Assembly (NCBI GenBank): GCA_002391225.1
Contig: DGRV01000084.1
Span: 1-16,209 of the forward strand
DNA: 16,209 bases
Source of the DNA: Christensenella sp. UBA4379
Lineage (GTDB): Bacteria; Bacillota; Clostridia; Christensenellales; Aristaeellaceae
Direction of reading: 5' to 3'
The stretch's first letter is position 1. Each line of letters starts with the position of its first letter. The translations under genes and the position numbers were made by a program. The notes under the pieces were generated by a model. That model had not been told where the DNA came from. It did not search any database and worked only from the letters and a program-made list of their open reading frames with translations. Positions 1 through 6,776 of the stretch are shown one piece after another.

Positions 1-686
1 TGCAGTTCGGCGGCGACGACCAGTGGAGCAACATGCTGGCCGGCACCGAGCTGATCCGCAAGTACACCCAGACGGACGATCAGCCCGGGGACGACGCCTA
101 CGCCATGACCATTACCTTGCTTCTCAACAGCGAGGGCAAAAAGATGGGCAAGACCGCCAAGGGCGCGGTCTGGCTGGACCCGGCCAAGACCTCTCCCTAC
201 GAGTTCTACCAGTACTGGCGGAACATCGACGACGCGGACGTCATGAAGTGCATCCGGATGCTGACCTTCATCCCGCTTGCCGAGATCGAGGAGATGGAGC
301 ACTGGGACGATTCCCGCATCAACGAAAAGAAGAAGATCCTGGCCCACTCCCTGACCGCCCTGGTGCACGGCGAGGAAGAGGCCCAGAAGGCGGAAGCCAC
401 CGCCGCTTCCCTCTTCTCCGGCGCGGGCAGCGACGAGAACACCCCGAAAACCGTCATTTCCAAGGCGGACGTGCCCGAAGGCGGCTGCAACGTGGTGGAC
501 CTGCTGGTCCTGTCCAAGCTGGCGGAGAGCAAGTCCAAGGCAAGAAAGCTCGTCGAGCAGGGCGGCGTCACCATTGACGGCGAAAAGCCCGAATCCATCG
601 ACAGCGTATATACCCTGGCCCAGCTTGAAAACGGCGTGATGATCCGCCGCGGCAAGAAGGTCTTCCACAAGGTGATCGCTGAATAA
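1..686 (+). CDS. tyrS: Tyrosyl-tRNA synthetase, C-terminal part (5' truncated by window edge)
   Basis: This enzyme charges tRNA-Tyr with tyrosine in the cytoplasm. The reading frame is already open at base 3 and the true start lies upstream. The visible part opens with QFGGDDQWSN, the tyrosine-binding loop of bacterial TyrRS (usually QxGGSDQWGN). The class I signature loop follows as KKMGKT, the KMSKS equivalent, near bases 140-160. The last 65 or so residues, from DLLVLSKLAESKSKARKL to the stop, form the S4-like RNA-binding domain that holds the tRNA anticodon arm. About 228 residues are present, against a usual full length near 400. A strong terminator follows 11 bases after the stop, so tyrS ends its own transcription unit. 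Any T-box leader would be outside the window. Family assignment is secure. Confidence 0.96.
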   Translation, partial: QFGGDDQWSNMLAGTELIRKYTQTDDQPGDDAYAMTITLLLNSEGKKMGKTAKGAVWLDPAKTSPYEFYQYWRNIDDADVMKCIRMLTFIPLAEIEEMEHWDDSRINEKKKILAHSLTALVHGEEEAQKAEATAASLFSGAGSDENTPKTVISKADVPEGGCNVVDLLVLSKLAESKSKARKLVEQGGVTIDGEKPESIDSVYTLAQLENGVMIRRGKKVFHKVIAE

Positions 687-697
687 GTGATACAAAT

Positions 698-751
698 CCC
701 GCAGGAGCAAAAATTCTTTTTGGAATTTTCTGCTTCTGCGGGAACTTTTTT
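698..751 (+). terminator. Rho-independent terminator of tyrS
   Basis: CCCGCAG (698-704) pairs with CTGCGGG (736-742), and AAAATTC (709-715) pairs with GAATTTT (723-729). Only small mismatches lie between these blocks, and the loop is about seven bases. A run of six T (746-751) follows. Apart from this hairpin the tyrS/VWA gap (687-859) shows nothing I can identify. No convincing promoter for the next gene could be picked out. Confidence 0.9.
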
Positions 752-859
752 GATCCTCCTGCGTCTGTGTTATTGAAACCGGTTGACGACAAGACACACG
801 GACGAAGCGGCGGCAAGATCAGAATGATCCTGACCGCTTTGCTGAAAGGAGGACGCAAC

Positions 860-2782
860 ATGAAATACAGACAGTTTCTTTCTCTTCTTCTGATCGCGGC
901 CCTGTTGGCCGCCGCCGTGCCCTCGGGCCTGGCGGAAACCATCCTGAAGCGCGGCGACAGCGGGGAAGAGGTGCGGGCCGTGCAGGAAAGGCTCCGGGAA
1001 CTACACTACCTGGACCAGGACCCCACGGGAACCTTTGACGAAACGACGGAGCAGGCGGTGCTGGAATTCCAGGAAAGGAATGATCTCCTGGCCACCGGCA
1101 TGGTGGACAGCAAAACCAGGGAGGTTCTCTTTTCTGAAGAAGCTGAGCCTGCCCTGACCAAGGCAGTGGACGAGGGGCAAAGCCTGGAAGTCAAGGACAT
1201 GATCGAGCGCCTCTTGACAGGAGTGTCAGGAGCGCCCAGCGAAATGGATATGGAGGTGGAGGACGGATACGGAAGCGCCGCTCCCATGGCTATGGAGAGC
1301 GTGTCCGCCGCCATTGCGAGTATGCCCGCCGTCAGCGCCGCCAACGCGATGTACGCCCGGTCAGCCGGAGAGCGGCAGTGGAACACCAACGAATATACCT
1401 ATTTCCATGAAAACGGTTTTCAGAGCGTTTCCGTGAATCCTCTGTCCACCTTCGCGGCGGACGTGGACACGGCCTCCTACGCCCAGGTCCGTTCGATGAT
1501 TCTGGCCGGGCAGGAGGTCCCGCCGGACGCGGTGCGCGTGGAGGAAATGCTCAACTACTTCCATTATGACTATGAAGGCCCTAAGGGGGACAGCCCCTTC
1601 GGCGTCAGCATGGCCCTGGCCCCCTGCCCCTGGAACGAGGAAACCCTGCTGCTCCAGGTCGGCCTACAGGCAAAAGAGGTCATGGCGGAGGAAAGGCCTG
1701 CCCACAACCTGGTCTTTTTGATCGACGTGTCCGGCTCCATGTTTGGTTCGGACCGGCTGGACCTGGTCAAGCGCGCCTTCCTGCTGCTGCTCGACGTGCT
1801 TTCGCCCGAGGACAGGGTGTCCCTGGTGACCTACGCCTCCCGGGACGAGGTGGTTCTTGCCGGCGTCCCCGCGGCGGACAAGGTGCGGATCAGCAGCGCC
1901 ATCCAGGCCCTGGAGGCGGGCGGCAGCACCAACAGCGCCGCCGGGATCCGGACGGCCTACCAGCTGGCGGAACGATACGCGGTGCCCGGCGGGGTCAACC
2001 GGATCATCATGGCGACGGATGGGGACTTCAACGTCGGGATGACCAGCGAAGGCGACCTGGCCCGCCTGGTGATGGAAAAGAAGCTCGGCGGCACCAGGCT
2101 CACCATGCTGGGCGTGGGCTACGGTAACTATAAGGACAACAAGCTGGAGGCCCTGGCAGACTACGGCGACGGCAACTACTACTACCTGGACACGGTCTTC
2201 GAGGCCCGGCGGGCCCTGGCGACCGAGGCCGGCGGAACCTTCGTGGAGGTGGCCCGGGACGTAAAACTGCAGCTGGACTTTAACCCTTCCAGGGTCAGCG
2301 CCTACCGCCTGATCGGCTACGAGGACCGGGTGATGGACGCCCGGGACTTTGCGGACGATACCAAGGACGGGGGAGAGATCGGCAGCGGCCACCGGGTGAC
2401 GGCCCTGTACGAGATCGTCCCGGCCGGAAGCTCCTTCCAGGCGGACGCTCCGGTGAGCAAGTACCAGGCGACGGCGGAACCGACCGGAGATACGGAGAAC
2501 GCCGAATGGCTGACCCTGAACATCCGCTATAAAAAGCCGGACGGCGGTGCGAGCACGCTCGAAACCTGGCCCCTTTCCGGCGAAGCAATGAAGGAACTTC
2601 CCGAAAACATGCGCTTTGCGGCGTCCGTGGCCGAGGCAGCCATGATCTTAAGGGACAGCGAATACAAGGGCTCCGCCACCTTTGACAGCGCCCTTTCCCT
2701 GGCCCGCAGCTGCCCCTCCGTGACCGGAGACGCTTTTAAAGAGGAGTTCGTCTACCTGCTGACGCTGCTGCAGCGCAGATAA
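860..2782 (+). CDS. Exported peptidoglycan-binding and VWA-domain protein (YfbK-like)
   Basis: The start is the ATG at 860, 8 bases after an AAAGGAGG site; a longer in-frame extension to 767 has no ribosome site. The 640-residue product begins with a Sec signal peptide (residues 1-25, ending SGLA, with no lipobox cysteine). A PG_binding_1-type repeat follows (about 26-90, with RGDSGEEVRAVQERL and GTFDETTEQAVLEFQ), then a low-complexity Ala/Met/Ser linker. Next is a YfbK-type region with FAADVDTASYAQVR, and a von Willebrand A domain with an intact MIDAS: DVSGSM (289-294), a Thr in the GGSTNS loop, and ATDGD (385-389). The C-terminal part resembles the extra domain found after VWA in YfbK proteins. 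The protein probably binds cell wall and displays a metal-dependent protein-binding domain outside the membrane. Its partner is unknown. Domain calls are firm; the role is inference. Confidence 0.88.
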   Translation: MKYRQFLSLLLIAALLAAAVPSGLAETILKRGDSGEEVRAVQERLRELHYLDQDPTGTFDETTEQAVLEFQERNDLLATGMVDSKTREVLFSEEAEPALTKAVDEGQSLEVKDMIERLLTGVSGAPSEMDMEVEDGYGSAAPMAMESVSAAIASMPAVSAANAMYARSAGERQWNTNEYTYFHENGFQSVSVNPLSTFAADVDTASYAQVRSMILAGQEVPPDAVRVEEMLNYFHYDYEGPKGDSPFGVSMALAPCPWNEETLLLQVGLQAKEVMAEERPAHNLVFLIDVSGSMFGSDRLDLVKRAFLLLLDVLSPEDRVSLVTYASRDEVVLAGVPAADKVRISSAIQALEAGGSTNSAAGIRTAYQLAERYAVPGGVNRIIMATDGDFNVGMTSEGDLARLVMEKKLGGTRLTMLGVGYGNYKDNKLEALADYGDGNYYYLDTVFEARRALATEAGGTFVEVARDVKLQLDFNPSRVSAYRLIGYEDRVMDARDFADDTKDGGEIGSGHRVTALYEIVPAGSSFQADAPVSKYQATAEPTGDTENAEWLTLNIRYKKPDGGASTLETWPLSGEAMKELPENMRFAASVAEAAMILRDSEYKGSATFDSALSLARSCPSVTGDAFKEEFVYLLTLLQRR

Positions 2783-2817
2783 ACCCAAAGAAAGCCAAGC
2801 AAAAGACAAAGTTTTGT

Positions 2818-2846
2818 TTGACAGGGAAAAAAATCGTCTTTATAAT
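2818..2846 (+). promoter_or_regulatory. Consensus sigma-A promoter of glnA
   Basis: TTGACA (2818-2823) and TATAAT (2841-2846) are both exact consensus hexamers, separated by exactly 17 bases. Transcription should begin near 2852-2854, giving a leader of about 26 bases before the glnA ATG. A short palindrome, ACAAA-GT-TTTGT (2806-2817), abuts the -35 box. No clear GlnR/TnrA box (TGTnA-N7-TnACA) was seen. Confidence 0.85.
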
Positions 2847-2862
2847 TGAAGACGATTTTTTT
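2827..2862 (+). repeat. Perfect 14-bp inverted repeat with the glnA -10 box in its loop
   Basis: The left arm AAAAAAATCGTCTT (2827-2840) is the exact reverse complement of the right arm AAGACGATTTTTTT (2849-2862). The 8-base loop contains the whole TATAAT. In RNA arriving from the VWA gene this forms an A-stem/T-tail hairpin that could act as a terminator. RNA started at the glnA promoter lacks the left arm, so for glnA the element could act only as a DNA operator or cruciform. Confidence 0.8.
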
Positions 2863-2878
2863 ATGGGAGGCTTGGTTT

Positions 2879-4213
2879 ATGGCTTACACCAAAGAAGACA
2901 TCGTGCGCCTGGTCCGCGAGCAGGGGATTTCCTTTATCCGCCTGCAGTTTACGGATATTTTCGGCCAGCTGAAAAACGTCGCCATCACCGCCTCCCAGCT
3001 GCCAAAGGCGCTGAACAACGAAATCTCTCTGGACGGCAGCTCCATCGAGGGCTTCGTGCGCATCCACGAGTCGGACCAGTACCTGTTTCCGGACCTGGAC
3101 ACCTTCGTGGTGCTGCCCGAAAACGTGACCCGGGGCCGGGGCCGGGTAGGCCGGCTGATCTGCGACGTGTACAACCCGGACGGAACGCCCTTTGTGGGCG
3201 ATCCCCGGGGGACGCTCAAGCGGGTGCTCAAAAAGGCGGCGGACATGGGCTATTCCTTCAACGTCGGCCCGGAAATGGAGTTCTTCCTCTTCCAGCTGGA
3301 CGGGGAGGGACGGCCCACCACCGAGACGGGGGACGAGGCCGGGTACTTTGATTTGGGCCCCCTCGACCACGGGGAAACCACCCGCCGGGAAATCTGCCTG
3401 ACGCTGGAGGAGATGGGCTTTGAGATCGAAGCCTCCCACCACGAGTGCGCTCGCGGCCAGCACGAGATCGACTTTAAATACGCCGACGCCCTCCGCGCCG
3501 CCGACAACATCATGACCTTCAAGCTGGCGGTCAAGGCCATCGCCCAGAAAAACGGCCTGCACGCCACCTTCATGCCCAAGCCCATCTTCGGCCAGGCCGG
3601 TTCCGGCATGCACACCAACATGTCCCTGTTCCACGAAGGGAAGAACGTCTTCTTTGACCCGGACGGGGAAAAGCAGCTATCATCCGCCTGCCGCTCCTTT
3701 ATCGCGGGCATTCTGGACCATGTCAAGGGCATCTGCGCCATCGCCAATCCCCTGGTCAATTCCTATAAGCGCCTGGTGCCGGGGTATGAAGCGCCCTGCT
3801 ACATCGCCTGGTCCACCGGCAACCGCAGCGCCCTGATCCGCATTCCCTCCGCCCGCGGCCAGTCCACCCGGGTGGAGCTCCGCAGCCCCGACCCCTCCTG
3901 CAACCCCTATCTGGAGATCGCCGCCTGCCTGGCGGCCGGGCTGGACGGCATCGAGCGCGGCCTGACCCCGCCGGAGGAGATTTCGGAAAACATCTACCTG
4001 ATGGACCATCCGGCCCGCCGGAGCCGGGGCATCCATTCCCTGCCCGGCAACCTCCGGGACGCCCTGGACAGCTTTGCGGAGGACCGGGTCCTCACCGACG
4101 CCATGGGCGAGCACGTCACCAACCAGTACATCGCCGGCAAGCGCCGGGAGTGGGACGAATACCGCACCCGCGTGAGCAACTGGGAAATCGCCAGATATTT
4201 AGTAACCTACTGA
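2879..4213 (+). CDS. glnA: Glutamine synthetase, class I-alpha
   Basis: GlnA joins ammonia and glutamate with ATP to make glutamine and is the main nitrogen-assimilation enzyme, a cytoplasmic dodecamer. The ATG at 2879 follows GGGAGG (2865-2870) by 8 bases. The product is 444 residues, the usual length of Bacillus-type GSI-alpha. Visible signatures are DGSSIEGF with the following Arg61 (the equivalent Arg mediates glutamine feedback inhibition in Bacillus), metal ligands PEMEFF (Glu132, Glu134), SHHE (Glu189) and QHEID (Glu196), the ATP-site stretch FMPKPIFGQAGSGMH, and the glutamate-flap region GYEAP. I saw no NLY-type adenylylation loop of GSI-beta enzymes, consistent with feedback control. 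It stands alone, with no glnR or glnB beside it. The identity is secure; the mode of regulation is inferred from family. Confidence 0.97.
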   Translation: MAYTKEDIVRLVREQGISFIRLQFTDIFGQLKNVAITASQLPKALNNEISLDGSSIEGFVRIHESDQYLFPDLDTFVVLPENVTRGRGRVGRLICDVYNPDGTPFVGDPRGTLKRVLKKAADMGYSFNVGPEMEFFLFQLDGEGRPTTETGDEAGYFDLGPLDHGETTRREICLTLEEMGFEIEASHHECARGQHEIDFKYADALRAADNIMTFKLAVKAIAQKNGLHATFMPKPIFGQAGSGMHTNMSLFHEGKNVFFDPDGEKQLSSACRSFIAGILDHVKGICAIANPLVNSYKRLVPGYEAPCYIAWSTGNRSALIRIPSARGQSTRVELRSPDPSCNPYLEIAACLAAGLDGIERGLTPPEEISENIYLMDHPARRSRGIHSLPGNLRDALDSFAEDRVLTDAMGEHVTNQYIAGKRREWDEYRTRVSNWEIARYLVTY

Positions 4214-4234
4214 CAAAACAGCCCAAGATCATTG

Positions 4235-4261
4235 TTAGCACTCATTTTGAATGAGTGCTAA
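4235..4261 (+). promoter_or_regulatory. CIRCE element (HrcA operator) upstream of htpG
   Basis: TTAGCACTC (4235-4243), nine bases, GAGTGCTAA (4253-4261) is an exact match to the CIRCE consensus bound by the heat-shock repressor HrcA. It lies 7 bases upstream of the predicted -35 box of htpG and 21 bases after the glnA stop. Followed by ATTTTAT, the hairpin might also weakly terminate glnA transcripts. Confidence 0.95.
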
Positions 4262-4268
4262 TTTTATA

Positions 4269-4297
4269 TTGCATTCCCTGTTCAGGTGTGCTATAAT
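4269..4297 (+). promoter_or_regulatory. Sigma-A promoter of htpG
   Basis: TTGCAT (4269-4274) and an exact TATAAT (4292-4297) are separated by 17 bases. Transcription would start near 4303-4305. I looked for an alternative promoter overlapping or upstream of CIRCE and found none with acceptable hexamers and spacing. Confidence 0.75.
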
Positions 4298-4304
4298 CTC
4301 CTTT

Positions 4305-4390
4305 GGACATGGCCCAAAGGGGCTGTCCGATGAAAGTGATCCAGCGGGAAGCGGCTTTGGCCGGGCTTTTCTCCGGGGGCCGCGCATCCC
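4305..4390 (+). promoter_or_regulatory. Structured 5' leader of htpG
   Basis: The predicted mRNA has a leader of about 118 bases. It begins almost at once with a hairpin, GGACA (4305-4309) against TGTCC (4324-4328) with GCCC/GGGC inside. A second nested hairpin spans 4346-4390: GGG and GCGGC against GCCGC and CCC, with inner CCGG/CCGG. The ribosome site AAGGAGG (4409-4415) stays outside both stems. The stems could stabilise the message. A thermosensor role is not supported, since the ribosome site is not sequestered. Confidence 0.45.
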
Positions 4391-4421
4391 GTTTCAGGTG
4401 GATAGTTTAAGGAGGCACATC

Positions 4422-6329
4422 ATGCAGAAAAACGGCAGCATTTCCATTGACGCTCAAAACATCATGCCGGTCATCAAGCGCTGGCTGTATTCCGATAAGG
4501 ATATTTTTATCCGCGAGATGGTGTCCAACGGCTGCGACGCCGTGACCAAGTATAAGCTGGCCACCGGCGGGGCGGAGGGGGAAGACCTCCGCGTGACCGT
4601 CACCGTGGACGCCGAGGCCGGGGAGCTCCGCTTTACGGACAACGGCATCGGCATGACCGCCGAGGAAGTGGAAAAGTACATCAACCAGGTGGCCTTCTCC
4701 GGGGCCGAGGAATTCCTCAAGAACTACCAGGGCGGGGAGAAGGACGGCATCATCGGCCACTTTGGCCTGGGCTTTTATTCCGCCTTCATGGTGGCGGACA
4801 AGGTGACCATCGACACCCTGAGCTTCCAGGAGGGGGCCGCTCCCGTGATCTGGGAGAGCGAGGACGGCATGTCCTTTACCATGCGGGAGGGCGGCCGCAC
4901 CCAGCGGGGCACGACCATCACCCTGCACATCATGGAGGACGAGAAGGAATTCCTGGACGGGGTCCGCGTCCGCGAGGTGCTGGACCGCTACTGCGGCTAC
5001 ATGTCCGTGCCGATCTACCTGGAGGACCTGGCCCTGATCCGCAAGCACGAGGCCGAAAAGGCGGAAAAGAAGGACGAAGCAAAGCCCGAGGGCGGTGAGG
5101 CCGCGAAGGAAGAAGAGCAGCCCGAGGAAGAAAAGCCCATCAACGACACCCATCCCCTGTGGCTCAAAGCCCCCAAGGACTGCACGGAGGATGAGTACAA
5201 GGAAACCTACCACCGTCTCTTCCACACCTATGAGGACCCGCTGTTCTGGGTCCATCTGAACGTGGACTATCCCTTCAACCTCAAGGGCATCCTCTACTTC
5301 CCGCGCATCCGCCGGGACTTTGGCACCAACGACGGGGAAATCAAGCTGTTTAACCGCCAGGTGTTCGTGGCGGACAACATCAAGGAAGTCATCCCCGAGT
5401 TCCTGATGCTCCTGAAGGGCGTCATCGACTGCCCGGACCTGCCGCTGAACGTCTCCCGTTCCTTCCTGCAGAACGACGGGTACGTCAAGCGCCTCTCCCA
5501 GCACATCACCAAGAAGGTGGCAGACAAGCTGAACGCCCTGTTCAACACCGAGCGCAAGACCTACGAGGGCTACTGGAACGACATCGCCCCCTTCGTCAAG
5601 TACGGCTGCATTAGGGACGACAAGTTCTACCAGATGGTCAAGGACGTGCTGCTGCTCCACACCGTGAAGGACGAATACCTGACCTTCGCCGAATACCAGG
5701 CCCGCAACAAGGAAAAGGCCGAAAAGAAGATCTTCTACACCACCGAGCCCCAGCGCCAGGCGGCCGCCGTTTCCCTGTACACCGAGCGGGGCATCGACGT
5801 GGCGGTGCTGGACACGCTGATTGATATGAACTTCATGTCCTTCATGGAGTTCGGCAGCGGGAACGACGGCCTGACCTTCGCCCGGGTGGACGCCGACGTT
5901 TCCGGCCTCAAGCAGGAGAACGCGGAGGACGGGCTCCAGGTGGACGAAGCGGCCCTGCAGGACGAGTTCCGCGCCGCCCTGGACCAGAAAGACCTGACCG
6001 TCAAGGCCGAAGCCCTGTCCGACGAAAAGCTGCCGGTGGTGCTGGTCGAAGACGAGCAGGTGCGCCGCTACAAGGAAATGAGCGCCGCCTACGGGGAGAA
6101 GTTCAGCTTCCCCTCCCGCTACACCCTGGTGGTCAACAAGCGTTCGCCCATCATCCGCAGCCTGCAGGCGATGGAAGCCGGCGAAAAGAAGACCCTGCTG
6201 GAAAAGCAGCTCTACGACATCGCCCGCCTGTCCTCCCGCCCGCTGGAGGCGGAGGACCTCAAAGCCTTCATCGCCCGCAGCAACGAGCTGATCGGCATGC
6301 TGACGGGGGAAGAGAAAGCGGAGAGCTGA
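4422..6329 (+). CDS. htpG: Hsp90-family chaperone HtpG with charged linker
   Basis: HtpG is the bacterial Hsp90, an ATP-driven dimeric cytoplasmic chaperone. The ATG at 4422 follows AAGGAGG by 6 bases; the frame is open back to 4251, but that stretch is the leader and CIRCE. The 635-residue product has the GHKL ATPase fold: REMVSNGCDAV with catalytic Glu32 and Asn36, DNGIGM (73-78), and lid segment GHFGLGFYSAF (112-122). The middle domain carries LNVSRSFLQND, whose Arg matches the ATP-contacting Arg of the family. A C-terminal dimerisation domain follows. Between N and middle domains (about 207-239) sits a strongly charged Lys/Glu-rich insert, like the eukaryotic Hsp90 charged linker and absent from E. 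coli HtpG. The N-box reads SNGCDA rather than the common SNASDA. Expression is probably controlled by HrcA through the upstream CIRCE. Confidence 0.95.
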   Translation: MQKNGSISIDAQNIMPVIKRWLYSDKDIFIREMVSNGCDAVTKYKLATGGAEGEDLRVTVTVDAEAGELRFTDNGIGMTAEEVEKYINQVAFSGAEEFLKNYQGGEKDGIIGHFGLGFYSAFMVADKVTIDTLSFQEGAAPVIWESEDGMSFTMREGGRTQRGTTITLHIMEDEKEFLDGVRVREVLDRYCGYMSVPIYLEDLALIRKHEAEKAEKKDEAKPEGGEAAKEEEQPEEEKPINDTHPLWLKAPKDCTEDEYKETYHRLFHTYEDPLFWVHLNVDYPFNLKGILYFPRIRRDFGTNDGEIKLFNRQVFVADNIKEVIPEFLMLLKGVIDCPDLPLNVSRSFLQNDGYVKRLSQHITKKVADKLNALFNTERKTYEGYWNDIAPFVKYGCIRDDKFYQMVKDVLLLHTVKDEYLTFAEYQARNKEKAEKKIFYTTEPQRQAAAVSLYTERGIDVAVLDTLIDMNFMSFMEFGSGNDGLTFARVDADVSGLKQENAEDGLQVDEAALQDEFRAALDQKDLTVKAEALSDEKLPVVLVEDEQVRRYKEMSAAYGEKFSFPSRYTLVVNKRSPIIRSLQAMEAGEKKTLLEKQLYDIARLSSRPLEAEDLKAFIARSNELIGMLTGEEKAES

Positions 6330-6352
6330 ACCTTTCAAAAGGAGAATGACTG

Positions 6353-6538
6353 ATGAAAAAGATCGTTCCCTTTCTCCCGGATATCGCCGCTTTTCTGGCG
6401 CTGGCGGGGCTGATCCTGGGCCGGTTCGTCCCGGTGAGCAGCTGGGTGTACGCGGTTTGCGGCGCCGTTCTTCTGGCATATCTGGTCATGTCGGTCATCC
6501 GCACCGTCAAAAATCAAAGGGAAAAACCGCGGTCATAG
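6353..6538 (+). CDS. Small two-helix membrane protein downstream of htpG
   Basis: This 61-residue protein starts at ATG 6353, 8 bases after AAAGGAG (6338-6344) and 23 bases after the htpG stop, so it is probably cotranscribed with the chaperone. It has a short MKK head, a hydrophobic helix (about residues 10-26), a brief turn with PVSS, a second helix (about 30-48), and a basic tail RTVKNQREKPRS. This pattern predicts an inner-membrane hairpin with both ends cytoplasmic. I do not recognise a family. Its position suggests co-regulation with heat shock, but its function is unknown. An ORF in another frame (6346-6552) starts nearby but lacks comparable features. Confidence 0.7.
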   Translation: MKKIVPFLPDIAAFLALAGLILGRFVPVSSWVYAVCGAVLLAYLVMSVIRTVKNQREKPRS

Positions 6539-6580
6539 GCCGGGCGGAATAACCCGGATCTGCTGACCGGAACCCATGAA

Positions 6581-6616
6581 ACGCGCTCCCTCCTTATGCG
6601 AAGGAGCGTGTTTTTT
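6581..6616 (+). terminator. Rho-independent terminator of the htpG unit
   Basis: ACGCGCTCC (6581-6589) pairs with GGAGCGTGT (6603-6611), with one G-T wobble. An alternative inner pairing is CTCCTT/AAGGAG. The stem runs into a tract of six T (6611-6616). Confidence 0.85.
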
Positions 6617-6696
6617 GATCCTCCGGGAAGGGGTGAAGAAATGCTGCCCGCCCGGCGGGAAGAAAGGGCCGCGGATTCCTGCCGTTTTTGTGCCGT

Positions 6697-6725
6697 TTGC
6701 CAGGAAAGCAAAAATACATTATAAT
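6697..6725 (+). promoter_or_regulatory. Sigma-A promoter of the caspase-like gene
   Basis: TTGCCA (6697-6702), a 17-base spacer, and exact TATAAT (6720-6725) predict a start near 6731-6733. This places the GTG at 6777 as the first usable start and rules out longer in-frame extensions back to 6576. Confidence 0.8.
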
Positions 6726-6776
6726 AGAAGCGGCCGCCCGCGTGACGGCGGAGAACACAGGGAAGGAGGGAGAGCC

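Noticed and set aside
767..859. Longer N-terminus for the VWA protein
   Set aside because: There is no ribosome site at 767. The ATG at 860 has a strong one and begins a proper signal peptide.
2806..2823. GlnR/TnrA box before glnA
   Set aside because: The TGTnA-N7-TnACA pattern is not matched; only a short ACAAA/TTTGT palindrome is present.
4407..6479. 690-codon open frame on the minus strand opposite htpG
   Set aside because: It is a shadow of the GC-rich htpG codons. Its residues are dominated by Val/Leu/Gly/His/Gln without domain motifs, and htpG is certain.
6576..6776. Longer N-terminus for the caspase-like protein
   Set aside because: The extension runs through a terminator and through the predicted promoter.
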